A stretch of 35,349 bases of DNA from an uncultured Clostridium sp. (GCA_947565445.1 CANOGC010000011.1:1-35349), one strand, 5' to 3'; shown: positions 8,292 through 17,739, counted from the first letter of the stretch. The notes: generated by a model not told the origin, from the letters alone. Program-made: numbers and translations.

Positions 8292-8621
8292 TTAATTAGA
8301 AGCCCATCTTAATACTTTAATGTCTTTATATTTATTTAAAACTTCTCTATATTTTTGGTATTCTTCATCCCATAGCATATTTGGAACTTTATCAAATGCA
8401 TTAAATACTTTTTCTGCTTCCATTAAGAATATTACTTGCTCTTGTGGCGTAAAACTTCCACCTTTTTTCGCATAAATATATAATTCATCTAATAATTCAT
8501 TTGCTTTAATAAAACTCCAAAAATCTTTTACATTCATTCCTGCCATTTTTATTTGCATTACTGAAAATAAAATTAATGCAAAAATTATAAAAATTAATAC
8601 ATATATAATTGTTATTAACAT
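8292..8621 (-). CDS. Small membrane-anchored protein of unknown function
   Basis: The 109-residue product has one N-terminal membrane segment (about 2-25, LITIIYVLIFIIFALILFSV). A soluble alpha-helical tail of about 80 residues follows, rich in charged and aromatic residues (FWSFIKANELLDELYIYAKK, then FLMEAEKVFNAFDKVP). I recognise no family. The start at 8621 is chosen because AAGG lies eight bases upstream; a GTG three codons earlier lacks a spaced RBS. It has its own promoter and terminator, which supports it being a real gene. Confidence 0.7.
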   Translation of the reverse strand: MLITIIYVLIFIIFALILFSVMQIKMAGMNVKDFWSFIKANELLDELYIYAKKGGSFTPQEQVIFLMEAEKVFNAFDKVPNMLWDEEYQKYREVLNKYKDIKVLRWASN

Positions 8622-8675
8622 ATTAACCACCTTCTTAAGTACTTTTTCCTAAGTTTCTTTTGCTTGTACATTTGT

Positions 8676-8704
8676 ATTATAGCACAAAATTACAAAAAAT
8701 GCAA
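8676..8704 (-). promoter_or_regulatory. Promoter of the small membrane protein gene
   Basis: TTGCAT (8704-8699), a 17-base spacer and a perfect TATAAT (8681-8676) lie about 55 bases upstream of the start. Confidence 0.7.
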
Positions 8705-8779
8705 ATTTTTGTAATTTTGATTGTATTTGAATTTCTTAACTAATATTTTTTCTTTAATTATAGTATTGTTGCATTATAT

Positions 8780-9328
8780 TCATTTTAAACATATACCTCT
8801 ATCTCCTACTTTTTTATCTGCAACATAGTACTCGCTTCCTAAATATGTTATTAAATTTGCTTTTGCAAGGTTTACTTTTCCATTTTCAATAATATCTTCT
8901 TTAGCATTTACACAAACAACTTCACCTATAAACATATGGTGTGAAGCTAATGGTTTTATTTCTTTTAGCTTACATTCTAGGTTAATTGGGCATTCTTTAA
9001 TACATGGTACTTTTACAATTTTAGATTGTTCTTTTGTAAGTTTTGCGATTTCAAATTTGTCTGTGTCCTTTCCAGATTTAGTTCCACAAAAATCAGTTTC
9101 CCATACTAAGTTACCATCTGGTATGTTAATTACAAATTCTTTTGTTTGTTTTATAATTTCATATGAATGCCTACTTGGACGTATCGATACATACACAAGT
9201 GGTGGTTCTGAGTTTAAAACTCCTGTCCATGCAATTGTTGTAATATTTGCTTCTTCCATACTTCCACAAGACACCATAACTGCTGGTATTGGTGCAAGTG
9301 TTGTAGATGGTTCTAAACTTTCTTTCAT
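8780..9328 (-). CDS. Flavin reductase-like (flavoredoxin-type) FMN-binding protein
   Basis: The 182-residue protein has the split-barrel flavin reductase-like fold. Recognisable elements are PIPAVMVSCGSMEEANITTIAW near the N-terminus, the FMN-phosphate region YVSIRPSRHSYEIIKQT, FVINIP, and HHMFIGEVVCV toward the end. Members bind FMN and act as electron carriers or NAD(P)H-dependent flavin reductases, commonly in anaerobes. The start lies directly after the rnr stop, and its AAGGAGG is inside the last codons of rnr, so translation is probably coupled. It is the last gene of the rnr unit. Confidence 0.85.
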   Translation of the reverse strand: MKESLEPSTTLAPIPAVMVSCGSMEEANITTIAWTGVLNSEPPLVYVSIRPSRHSYEIIKQTKEFVINIPDGNLVWETDFCGTKSGKDTDKFEIAKLTKEQSKIVKVPCIKECPINLECKLKEIKPLASHHMFIGEVVCVNAKEDIIENGKVNLAKANLITYLGSEYYVADKKVGDRGICLK

Positions 9329-9329
9329 T

Positions 9330-11463
9330 TTAAAATTCCTCCTTTTCCTCTTCTACTCTTTGGAATGCTATTTTTCTAGTTAGTTTATCTGCTTCGATTA
9401 CTTGAACTTTAATTTTGTCTCCTAATTTGTATATTTTGTTTGTTCTTTCTCCTATTAAATGTTTATGCATATCATCATAAATAAAATACTCATTTTCTCC
9501 TAAATTTTCAAAACGAATAAGACCTTCTACTGTATTTTCTAGTTCTACAAATATTCCAAAATTTGTAACACTACTAATAATTCCATCATAGATTTCGCCT
9601 ATTTTATCTTGCATATATTCTGCTTTTTTCAAATCTATACTATCTCTTTCCACTTTTGCAGCTACCTTTTCTCTTTCTGATGATTGTTCGGAAGCCTTTT
9701 CCGCAATTTTAAAGTATTCTTCTTTCCATTCTTCTTTTACTTCATAGCCTTGTCTTAAGTACTTAGAAATTACTCTATGAATCCACAAATCTGGATATCT
9801 ACGAATTGGAGATGTAAAATGGCAATAAAATTTACTTGCAATTCCAAAATGTCCTTTATTTTCGCTTTCATATTTTGCTACTTTTAAAGTACGAAGAATT
9901 AGAGTAGATATAACTTTTTCTTCTGGTTTCCCTTTAATTTCTTCTAATACTTTGCTAAATTCTTTTGGATGTATGTTTTCTTTATTTCCTTTAATTTTAT
10001 ATCCAAAATCATATAAAAATTTATTTAATTCACTTACTTTTTCTAAATCTGGTACTTCGTGTACACGGTAAATAAATGGTGCTTCTAACCAATAGAATTT
10101 TTCTGCAATAGTTTCATTTGCAGTTAGCATAAATTGCTCTATAATAGAGTTTGCGAAACTTAGCTCATATTTTCCAACATTAATCGCTTTTCCATTCTCA
10201 TCTAAAGTAATTTTACTTTCTGGTACATCTAAATCTAAACTTCCAGATATTCCTCTTCTTTTTTCTAGGATTTTTGCAAGTTCTTCCATTTTCTTAAATT
10301 CATTTATATATTCTTTATATTCCTCTACAACTGCTTTATCTGAATTTTCTAATATTTTAGTAACATTTGTATAGCTCATTCTTCTTGTAACATTAATTAT
10401 ACCTTTAAACACATCTGCATCTACCACTTGCCCTACACTATTTATCTCCATTTCTACAGATAATGTAAATCTATCTTCTCCCTCATTTAGGCTACAAATT
10501 CCATTTGATAGTTTTTGTGGTAGCATTGGAATTACTCTATCTAGCATATATACACTAGTTCCTCTTAAATATGCTTCTTTATCTAAATTTGACCCTTCTT
10601 CTACATAATAGCTAACATCTGCTATATGAACACCTAATTTATAGTTTCCATTTTCTAATATTTCTACACAAACTGCGTCATCTAAATCTTTTGCATCTTC
10701 TCCATCAATTGTAAATATTAATTTATCTCGTAAATCTACACGGTTTGGTATATCCTTTTTTGCAATTTTATCTGATATTCTATTTGCTTCTTCTAGTACA
10801 TTTTCTGGAAATTCATATGGCAAATGATAGTCTCTTATTAGACACATCATATCTACTCCTGCCACATTTATTCTTCCTATTACTTCTATAATTTCTCCTT
10901 CTGCATTTTTACCGCTTTTCAGGATATTTTGTAATTTTTACAACAACTTTATCTAGATTTCTTGCACCATTAAAGTTCTTTTTTGAAATAAATATGTCTG
11001 TTCCTAATTTTTGATTATCTGGTACTACAAATCCAAAATTTTTGCTATTGTTAAATGTTCCTACTAATTCGTGAATTTCTCTTTTTAGTATTTTAACTAT
11101 TTTTCCTTCTTTTAAGTTACTTCCATTTTCCTCTAATATTTTTGTTAAAACAATATCTCCATCTAATGCTGTGTTTGAATTCATGTTTGAAATGTGTATT
11201 TCGCTTCCATCTTCTAGCATAACAAAGCCAAAGCCTTTTTGGTGTCTACGGTATATTCCTTGAAAATATGGCTCGTCCATTAGTATATATTGATTTTTCC
11301 TATTTTTTCGTATTTTGTATTCTCTTTCAAGTGTGTCTAATATACCTTGTAATTCCTCCTGTTGCTCTTTTGGAACCATAAGTATTTGGGCTATTTCTTT
11401 TTTCTTCATTGGTACATATTGTTTATCTTTTATAAATTCTAAAATTATCTCCTTTTTATCCAA
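9330..11463 (-). CDS. rnr: Ribonuclease R, joined by a +1 shift
   Basis: RNase R degrades structured RNA processively from the 3' end. The N-terminal part (about 1-183) holds the winged helix and cold-shock-like RNA-binding domains (YRRHQKGFGFVMLEDG, LVGTFNNSKNFGFVVPDN). The RNB catalytic domain contains IDGEDAKDLDDAVCVEI with the metal-binding Asp residues, and an S1 domain (IGEIYDGIISSVTNFGIFVE) closes the protein. The first frame ends after PEKR because codon 184 is CGG (10914-10912). Skipping the C gives PEKGKNAEGEIIEVIGRINV and a 710-residue protein of normal length. The start is TTG at 11463, five bases after AAGGAGG. It lies downstream of secG, as is common in Firmicutes, but a MITE-like element separates them here. 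Confidence 0.92.
10911..10914 (-). other. +1 shift site CGGT in rnr
   Basis: The context is AAG CGGT AAA. The zero frame meets TAA immediately after CGG, while the shifted frame runs 527 more codons through the RNB and S1 domains. Loss of the shift would leave only the RNA-binding domains. Confidence 0.9.
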
Positions 11464-11549
11464 CTTTTCCTCCTTGTTATTTGTAGTTCATTCTTTACTT
11501 TGAAATTGAAACTAAAATATATATTGGTCAGACTACTTTTCTAAAAAAC

Positions 11550-11698
11550 TTACGAAGCTTAGCAGAAAAGCCCCTTTAACAAGGGGGCTGTCGCCGCTCT
11601 AGGCGACTGGGGGTTCTTTTATAGCTTTTAAGAACCCTCCGTCAGTCCTTCGGACTGCCACCTCCCTTGTTAAAGGAGGTTTCTTGCATGCCTTCGTA
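11550..11698. repeat. MITE-like element between secG and rnr
   Basis: Imperfect terminal inverted repeats of about 40 bases share TACGAAG and CTTTAACAAGGG. They flank smaller internal hairpins (GTCGCC...GGCGAC, and GTCCTTCGGAC at 11645-11655). This type of GC-richer palindromic insert is seen in many gut Firmicutes. It holds no gene and splits the usual secG-rnr pair. Confidence 0.7.
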
Positions 11699-11757
11699 GA
11701 TTTTCTCATTTTATAGTCTATAATGAATTAATATATTTCAATTCTTAAAACAAAACA

Positions 11758-11775
11758 GAGCAACATTTGTTGCTC
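11758..11775 (-). terminator. Terminator of secG
   Basis: A 7-bp stem GAGCAAC/GTTGCTC with a four-base loop is followed by T-rich sequence on the minus strand. It lies about 20 bases past the secG stop. Confidence 0.7.
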
Positions 11776-11795
11776 CTTTTATTTTTTCTAAAAAC

Positions 11796-12041
11796 TTAAA
11801 TTACATACATAATTGAAAGAATAATAGTTAAAACTGCAAATACAACAGCCAATATGATTGTCCATTTTTTCATTTTTCCTTCTTTAGTTCTACCTTTATT
11901 TTTTTCATAAAAATTACCTGTAGACCCTGTTATAGTAGCACTTGCTCCACTATCATCTTTAGATTGCATCATAGCAACAATAATTAATGCGAAACATACA
12001 ATTACATAGATTACCATTAATATATATTTTAAAATTTCCAC
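11796..12041 (-). CDS. secG: Preprotein translocase subunit SecG
   Basis: The 81-residue protein has two membrane segments (about 3-25 and 59-80). They are joined by a loop containing MMQSKDDSGASATITGST, a typical SecG loop. SecG assists SecYEG-mediated protein export in the cytoplasmic membrane. The RBS is GGAGG. It has its own promoter and terminator and sits between ylbF and the MITE-rnr segment. Confidence 0.9.
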   Translation of the reverse strand: MEILKYILMVIYVIVCFALIIVAMMQSKDDSGASATITGSTGNFYEKNKGRTKEGKMKKWTIILAVVFAVLTIILSIMYVI

Positions 12042-12075
12042 TTTTTATTTCCTCCTTAAGTTTTATAACATTGAT

Positions 12076-12104
12076 ATTTTAGCACAAACAATAATAAATT
12101 GCAA
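12076..12104 (-). promoter_or_regulatory. Promoter of secG
   Basis: TTGCAA (12104-12099), a 17-base spacer and TAAAAT (12081-12076) lie in the ylbF-secG gap. Confidence 0.65.
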
Positions 12105-12123
12105 ATACTTTTCCAAATTTCTT

Positions 12124-12459
12124 TTATCTTATTAAATCTTCTACTGATTCTCCAATTATTTTATTTACATCTGCTAACATAACATTAAATTTTAGTTCTG
12201 CATCAAAATATTTTTTCATCATATCATTTGAAATTAGCTCAGCATATAGTTTTTGCATATCAGCTGCTTTTTCTGTATCTTGACTTCCTTTAGATATTGC
12301 TTCAATTTGTACTTCATATCTTTCTTTTTCAAACTTTTCTAACTTTTCTTTTAGTTCTACATTACCTTTTATTTCTTCTTTCACTTTTTTATAATTTATA
12401 TATTCTTCTGAATTTTTAATTTCATATGCTAATCTATTTGCTGTATCATATACATTCAT
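12124..12459 (-). CDS. YlbF/YmcA-family protein
   Basis: The 111-residue protein is entirely alpha-helical in character. It begins MNVYDTANRLAYEIKNSEEY, with the conserved A-x-x-L-x-x-x-I-x-x-S-x-x-Y pattern, then FEKERYEVQIEAISKG. In Bacillus subtilis, YlbF and YmcA with YaaT form a complex that affects RNase Y-mediated mRNA processing, competence and sporulation. Whether this copy corresponds to YlbF or YmcA is not decidable here. It starts about 20 bases after the GT4 gene and is probably in the same transcript. Confidence 0.82.
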   Translation of the reverse strand: MNVYDTANRLAYEIKNSEEYINYKKVKEEIKGNVELKEKLEKFEKERYEVQIEAISKGSQDTEKAADMQKLYAELISNDMMKKYFDAELKFNVMLADVNKIIGESVEDLIR

Positions 12460-12478
12460 TTTAACATCCTCTTTTCTT

Positions 12479-13777
12479 TTATGCGTATGCTTGTCTTTTT
12501 CTAAATGCTAATAAATTTGTAATTTCTGTTTCCGTATTTTTTGCTCTTTTTGTTTTTCTTGCTTTTTCTTGCTCTATTTGACGTGCTTGGCGTTCTGCCA
12601 TTGTTTGGCATATTGCTTTTTGGTATGTAAAGTGCGTATCTTGTGCAATTTTTGCCCAAGTATATTCATTTTTAACCATGGTTTTTGCTTTTTTTACTAC
12701 TTCTTGTGATAATTGTGGATTATATAATAATTCTAAAATTGAATCTGCTATTGAATTTGGATTTCCTGCATAGCTTTTCATTCCATTTTCTCTATGTTCA
12801 ACAATTTCATTTAAACCACCAATGTCTGACACAACTACTGGTGTTCCTGAAAGCATTGCTTCTAAGGCTACAATTCCAAATGGCTCATATGTGCTTGGAA
12901 ATACTGATACATCTGCACATTTATACATTTTACATACTTGTTTTGAATCCATATACCCTGTAAAATATACTTTATTTGATATTCCCATAGAGTTTACTTG
13001 TGCTTTTAGTTCATCTATCATTCCACCTTTTCCTGCAATTACCAGTTTTGCATCGTGGTATCCTGCTAAAATCTTTGGCATTGCAGATATTAAGTGCTGT
13101 ACACCTTTTTCATAAACAAGTCTACCCATAAATAATATAATTTTTTCATTATCTAGTGCATATTGTCTTCTAAAATCGTAATCTCTTTCAATTCCACTAA
13201 ACATATTAACATTTATTCCATTTGGTACAACATTTATTTTTTCAAAAGGAAGACCAAATAGTGATTGTAATTCTCTTTTCATATAATTACTATTTACTAT
13301 TACTTCTGTTGATTCATATGTTAACATCCATTCTGTATCATTTATGTATCTTTGTGTTTCATCATGAATTCCTGAATTTCTTCCACTTTCTGTTGCATGT
13401 ATTGTTGATACAATTGGTATATCATATGAATTCTTTAATGTTTTTGCAGCATAAGCGACTAACCAATCATGTGCATGTATTACATCAAATTTACCTTGGC
13501 TTGCCATAATTTCACTTGCTTTTGCTACCATATTAAAGTTCATTTGCATAATCCAATCAATAAAGTTATTTGGATTTATCATGTAGTTATCTATTCTATA
13601 AACCTTAACCCCTTTATCATCTTCAAAATAAGGCGCATTTCCTTCACGATAAGTAACAACTGTTACTTCATGACCATCTTTTATTAATCTTTTTGATAAG
13701 TCATTTACTACTCTTGCAATACCTCCAACTATTCTTGGTGGATATTCCCATGTTAGCATTAGAATTTTCATTGGCAT
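12479..13777 (-). CDS. GT4-family glycosyltransferase (glycogen synthase-like)
   Basis: The 432-residue GT-B enzyme opens with the donor/acceptor loop MLTWEYPPRIVGGIARVVNDLS. It contains DVIHAHDWL, NGINVNMF, ILFMGRLVYEKGVQHLI and, in the nucleotide-sugar-binding half, FPSTYEPFGIVALEAMLSGTPVVVS (EPFGIVALEA is the E-x7-E motif). This subgroup often stands next to GH57/DUF1957 genes and is taken to build alpha-glucans from ADP- or UDP-glucose; that role is inference from context. It is transcribed divergently from the DUF4912-GH57 pair across a 267-base gap. A C-terminal Lys/Arg-rich tail (about 395-432) is unusual. Confidence 0.85.
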   Translation of the reverse strand: MPMKILMLTWEYPPRIVGGIARVVNDLSKRLIKDGHEVTVVTYREGNAPYFEDDKGVKVYRIDNYMINPNNFIDWIMQMNFNMVAKASEIMASQGKFDVIHAHDWLVAYAAKTLKNSYDIPIVSTIHATESGRNSGIHDETQRYINDTEWMLTYESTEVIVNSNYMKRELQSLFGLPFEKINVVPNGINVNMFSGIERDYDFRRQYALDNEKIILFMGRLVYEKGVQHLISAMPKILAGYHDAKLVIAGKGGMIDELKAQVNSMGISNKVYFTGYMDSKQVCKMYKCADVSVFPSTYEPFGIVALEAMLSGTPVVVSDIGGLNEIVEHRENGMKSYAGNPNSIADSILELLYNPQLSQEVVKKAKTMVKNEYTWAKIAQDTHFTYQKAICQTMAERQARQIEQEKARKTKRAKNTETEITNLLAFRKRQAYA

Positions 13778-13878
13778 TTACGCCCCTTCCTCACAATTTT
13801 CTTTTGTTTTTATATTTTATAAAACCTTAAAATCTTTTAATTTTAGATTTTGGTAGTGTATTTTTTATTTTCTATTTC

Positions 13879-13907
13879 ATTTTATATAATTTTTCTACAA
13901 AAGTAAA
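13879..13907 (-). promoter_or_regulatory. Putative promoter of the GT4 gene
   Basis: TTTACT (13907-13902) is followed 17 bases on by TAAAAT (13884-13879) in the divergent intergenic region. Confidence 0.45.
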
Positions 13908-13974
13908 TATGTTTTTAATAAATATAATTACTTTTTTTCAAATGTAATATTATTGTAATATTTTTATTTAAGCA

Positions 13975-14008
13975 TTTACTTGAATTTATTTCGGTTTTAG
14001 TATAGTAT
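13975..14008 (+). promoter_or_regulatory. Putative promoter(s) of the DUF4912-GH57 unit
   Basis: There are two overlapping options with 17-base spacers: TTTACT with TAGTAT (13998-14003), and TTGAAT with TAGTAT (14003-14008). GGAGG follows before the start at 14045. Confidence 0.4.
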
Positions 14009-14044
14009 AGTAGGAGAATTTGTACTAAGGAGGAAATATTAAAA

Positions 14045-14899
14045 ATGCCAAGAGCTACAAAAGATGTAACAAAAAAGGAAAATATAGAAAATACACAAAC
14101 TTCTAAAAAAACTATAAAACCGACAAAAGCAACTTCTATATCTGAAAAAAATAAAAAAGAAGTTTCTAAAAAGAACACTACAAAAAAAGATACTTCAAAA
14201 AGTACAAAAAGTAATACTTCTACTAAAAAGAAAACTGCATCTAATAGTGCAAAAACTACAACTGTAAAAAAGTCTTCCTCTTCTCGTACAAAAAAGACTA
14301 CTACTACTAAAAAAGAAAGTTTTTTTGCTGAATATTATGATTTACCTTATAGATATAATCAAACAGTAATTAAAGTTTTAGCCCAAACTCCACAAATGCT
14401 ATTTGTATATTGGGATATTTCAGACGAAGACCGTACTCAATATATAAATAAATATGGTAATGACTTTTTTACTAAAACAAGACCTGTTTTACTAGTTCAT
14501 AATGAAACAATGAATTATACTTTTGAAGTAGAAATTAATGACTTTGCAAATAGTTGGTATTTACAAGTTTCTAATCCAAATTGTAAATATGTAATAGAAC
14601 TTGGAAGACGTCCCAATTTATATCAAACTACTATACAAGAAGATTATATATATGTTACTTCTTCAAATCACATGGAGGCTCCAAATGACCATATTCTATT
14701 TGAAGAATTTAACCCAAATGTTAGTTATAAAAATGTAAAAACTGGTGAAATTTCTACTAAAGATTTTTCACATTTATCTAATTTTACAAATATTCAAAAT
14801 ATTTATGGAATTTATGATTTATATAAGAAAATATACAAAAATGAGTTATTTGATGAAATAGTAGAAGGAAATCTATCTAACTCTTCTTCTCATTCTTAA
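14045..14899 (+). CDS. DUF4912 protein with a Lys/Ser/Thr-rich N-terminus
   Basis: The 284-residue product opens with about 95 residues of low-complexity Lys/Ser/Thr sequence (for example KKTTTTKKESFF at its end). A DUF4912 domain follows, containing YDLPYRYNQTVIKVLAQTP, LFVYWDISDEDR and WYLQVSNPNCKYVIELG. The domain looks like a carbohydrate-binding-type beta sandwich; function is unproven. DUF4912 proteins recur beside DUF1957 GH57 enzymes, as here, with the GH57 start only 16 bases after this stop. The basic N-terminus might bind polyanions or attach the enzyme to a granule, which is speculation. Confidence 0.82.
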   Translation: MPRATKDVTKKENIENTQTSKKTIKPTKATSISEKNKKEVSKKNTTKKDTSKSTKSNTSTKKKTASNSAKTTTVKKSSSSRTKKTTTTKKESFFAEYYDLPYRYNQTVIKVLAQTPQMLFVYWDISDEDRTQYINKYGNDFFTKTRPVLLVHNETMNYTFEVEINDFANSWYLQVSNPNCKYVIELGRRPNLYQTTIQEDYIYVTSSNHMEAPNDHILFEEFNPNVSYKNVKTGEISTKDFSHLSNFTNIQNIYGIYDLYKKIYKNELFDEIVEGNLSNSSSHS

Positions 14900-14915
14900 T
14901 ACAAAGGAGAAATAA

Positions 14916-16509
14916 ATGAATAAGCAAAATAAAGGATATGTAAGTTTTGTCTTACATGCACATTTACCTTTTGTGCATCATCCAGAAAACGAACATTATT
15001 TAGAAGAAGAGTGGTTATTTGAAGCAATTTCTGAAACTTACATTCCACTTCTTACTAATTTTTCTAAATTAGTAGATGATGGTGTAGATTTTAGAATTAC
15101 TATGTCTATAACCCCTCCTCTTTTAAATATGCTTGATAATAAATTATTACAAAAAAGATATATTAAATACTTAAAAAAACATATTGAGTTATCAAAAAAA
15201 GAAATAAAGCGCACTGTTTATGATAAACGTTTAAATGATTTATCTTATTACTATTTTAATCGTTACTCTAATGATTTGCACTTATTTCAAGATGTATATA
15301 ACTGTAATTTAATAGATGCATTTAAACATTTTCAAGATATTGGTGTATTAGAAATTATAACATGTGGTGCAACACATGGCTATTTCCCTATTTTATATAT
15401 AAATGAAAATACTGTAAGAGCTCAAATTGCAGTAGGTGTACAAACATATGAGAAATATTTCGGAAGAAAACCTCGTGGTATATGGCTTCCAGAATGTGGC
15501 TATGTTCCAGAAGCTGATAAATATTTAAAAGAATTTGGAATAGAATATATTATTACAGAATCTCATGGTATTTTATATGCAAACCCTACACCAGTATATG
15601 GCACTTATGCACCTATTGTTTCACCAAATGGTATTGTTGCATTTGGACGTGATATTGAATCTTCTCGTCAAGTTTGGAGTTCAATTAATGGCTACCCTGG
15701 TGATTATAATTACCGTGAATTTTACCGTGATATTGGCTATGATGCAGATTATGATTATATAAAACCATATCTTACTTATGATGGTGTTAGAGTTCCTACT
15801 GGAATTAAGTATTACCGTATTACAGGAGAATCTTCTGAAAAAGATTACTACAACCCTACTTGGGCAATGGATAGTGTGGAAAAACAAGCAGGCCATTTTT
15901 TTGATTGTAGACAATCTCAAATAACAAATCTTTCTAAATCTATGGATAAACCTCCTATTATTCTATGCCCTTATGATGCTGAACTTTATGGCCATTGGTG
16001 GTATGAAGGTCCAGATTGGTTATATGTATTATTTAAAAAAATATATTATGATAAATGTGATTTTAGCTTAATAACTCCTAGTGAATATATTGATAAATAC
16101 CCAGAAATTCAAGTTTCTACACCTTGTCGTTCTAGTTGGGGAGCAAACCGGTTATAGTGGTGTTTGGTTAAACCAAACTAACGACTATGTACATAGGCAT
16201 TTACATGTAGCTGGTGATAGAATGGTAGAACTTGCAAAATTATATCCAAACGAAAAAAACGCTTTACGAAAAAAAGCTTTAAATCAATGTGCACGAGAAT
16301 TATTGCTTGCCCAAAGTAGTGACTGGCTATTTATTATTACTAATGGAACTATGGTAGATTATGCAAAAAAACGCATTAAAGATCATATTGGTAGATTTAC
16401 AAAATTATATGAACACATAAAGTCTGATTCAATAGATGCAGAGTTTTTAAAAGATATTTCAAAAAAAGATCCAATTTTTCCAGATATAGATTATATGATA
16501 TATAGTTAA
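14916..16509 (+). CDS. GH57-family (DUF1957) 1,4-alpha-glucan branching-type enzyme, joined by a +1 shift
   Basis: The GH57 catalytic domain begins GYVSFVLHAHLPFVHHPE. The nucleophile motif is IWLPECGY (Glu193) and the acid/base motif CPYDAELYGHWWYEG (Asp354). A helical C-terminal domain includes QSSDWLFIITNGTMVDYAKKR. The first frame stops just after WGANRL because codon 412 is CGG (16149-16151). Skipping its C gives SSWGANGYSGVWLNQTNDYV, continuous with the C-terminal domain, for 530 residues in total, a normal length. Family members transfer alpha-1,4-glucan segments to make alpha-1,6 branches. Context with the DUF4912 and GT4 genes suggests synthesis of a storage or surface glucan. Confidence 0.9.
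16149..16152 (+). other. +1 shift site CGGT in the GH57 gene
   Basis: The context is AAC CGGT TAT. The zero frame reaches TAG one codon after CGG. The shifted frame supplies the last 119 residues, including the conserved helical domain. Confidence 0.88.
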
Positions 16510-16510
16510 A

Positions 16511-16548
16511 GAAAAGGTAACGGTTTTCCTATCTTCCATTACCTTTTC
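16511..16548 (+). terminator. Terminator of the DUF4912-GH57 unit
   Basis: A 10-bp stem GAAAAGGTAA/TTACCTTTTC is followed by TTTTAATTATTTT, directly after the stop codon. Confidence 0.8.
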
Positions 16549-16660
16549 TTTTAATTATTTTAAACAAGTTTCCAATTAAATACAAAATGCATAAAATAAT
16601 GTATATCAAAACAATTTTGGTAGATACTATATATGAAAAGAAAGGAGACTTTAAAGCAAA

Positions 16661-17521
16661 ATGAAATCTTTCTGTATTAAAAGCAATAACAATTATATTA
16701 TAGATTATCTACTAAAAGAATTTTCAAAGATTGATTTAGAAACAGTTTATTTATCAAGTCATACCTTTAAAATTTATGATAATGTAATTATTCATTATAC
16801 TGGTAATGAGTTAGACACTTTTTATAAATATGTATGTGATATTTTAACAAAATGCATTATCTTTTTTTATGAACGAAAGCTAGTAAAAAACTTTATAGAA
16901 TACAATTATTTTTATTTTAATGATATTGAAAAACAAAGCATTTTAGATAACTGTACAGATGTGTTTAACGAAGATAACACTTATAATGAAAAATATGATG
17001 CTATTTTCGCTTCCCTACACACCTATCTATTAGAGCACAAATCTCTTGTTCTATCAGGATTTATTAACTTTAGGTTAAGTAAATACCGTGATATTCTAGA
17101 TTATAACACAGATATAGCTGTTAGCAATTTTCTTATTGAACGTGAATACCATGAATTTATTGATATTTTGCACTTATATGTAAGTTCAAAGGAAAGTTTA
17201 ATTGATACAATTCATCTTGTATATACTAGTAAAGATTCTGTTTTACTTGATGCTAACCACGATCTAATACCAATAGATGACGAACTTCTTAAAGCAAAGT
17301 ATTTATCTGATATCTCATTTTCTTCTAATGACTATTGTTTAAATACATTACTAAATCTATTACCTGATAAACTATATATTCATTTAGTTAATGGATATGA
17401 AGATGAATTTATTACTACTTTAAAACTTATTTTTGACTCTCGTGTCTCTATTTGTACAGATTGTGATATTTGCCATGTATATCGTTTAACTAATTTAAAC
17501 CTATCTACAGATAATCTTTAG
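16661..17521 (+). CDS. YtxC-like sporulation protein (putative)
   Basis: The 286-residue soluble protein's middle section reads SGFINFRLSKYRDILDYNTD followed by AVSNFLIEREYHEFIDILHLY. This is the pattern I associate with the YtxC family of sporulation proteins of unknown function. A C-terminal portion with two CxxC-like Cys (STCTDCDIC-type, about 270) follows. GGAG lies upstream of the ATG at slightly long spacing. It has a GH57 terminator before it and a strong hairpin after it, so it is probably monocistronic. The alternative is an uncharacterised clostridial protein. Confidence 0.6.
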   Translation: MKSFCIKSNNNYIIDYLLKEFSKIDLETVYLSSHTFKIYDNVIIHYTGNELDTFYKYVCDILTKCIIFFYERKLVKNFIEYNYFYFNDIEKQSILDNCTDVFNEDNTYNEKYDAIFASLHTYLLEHKSLVLSGFINFRLSKYRDILDYNTDIAVSNFLIEREYHEFIDILHLYVSSKESLIDTIHLVYTSKDSVLLDANHDLIPIDDELLKAKYLSDISFSSNDYCLNTLLNLLPDKLYIHLVNGYEDEFITTLKLIFDSRVSICTDCDICHVYRLTNLNLSTDNL

Positions 17522-17533
17522 AAATTCTCTTTA

Positions 17534-17571
17534 CTCCATGTAAATTATGAGATATAATAATTTACATGGAG
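17534..17571 (+). terminator. Terminator after the YtxC-like gene
   Basis: A 14-bp perfect stem (CTCCATGTAAATTA and its complement) is followed by GTTTTATTTT. The 3' arm contains GGAGG, so it also resembles a sequestered RBS, but no credible gene starts right after it. Confidence 0.65.
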
Positions 17572-17650
17572 GTTTTATTTTGAAAAATAAATTTTTCAAA
17601 ATAAAAATCATTTCTATCGCCCTCAAAATTCTACGAATTTTGAGATGGCT

Positions 17651-17696
17651 AATAAAAACCTCTTTCATTCTCACAATTTATTTTGAGGTTTTTATT
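17651..17696 (+). terminator. Second hairpin upstream of the GT2 gene
   Basis: A 12-bp perfect stem AATAAAAACCTC/GAGGTTTTTATT is followed by AATTTTTTT. It lies 43 bases before the GT2 start, so it may be an attenuator-like element in that leader or a second terminator. Confidence 0.55.
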
Positions 17697-17739
17697 AATT
17701 TTTTTGCTGAACATAAATTGTTCGAATGGAGGTTTTTAT

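Noticed and set aside
9330..11463. Reading the split genes (rnr, murB, holA, ruvC, GDE, smpB, valS, GH57) as pseudogenes.
   Set aside because: All breaks have the identical CGG-before-Gly form, the joined products are full length with intact catalytic motifs, and several are essential genes. Decaying genes would show varied lesions.
13915..14178. An 87-codon minus-strand frame opposite the DUF4912 start.
   Set aside because: It is hydrophobic because it is the complement of a Lys-rich region, and it overlaps the promoter and start of a better-supported gene.
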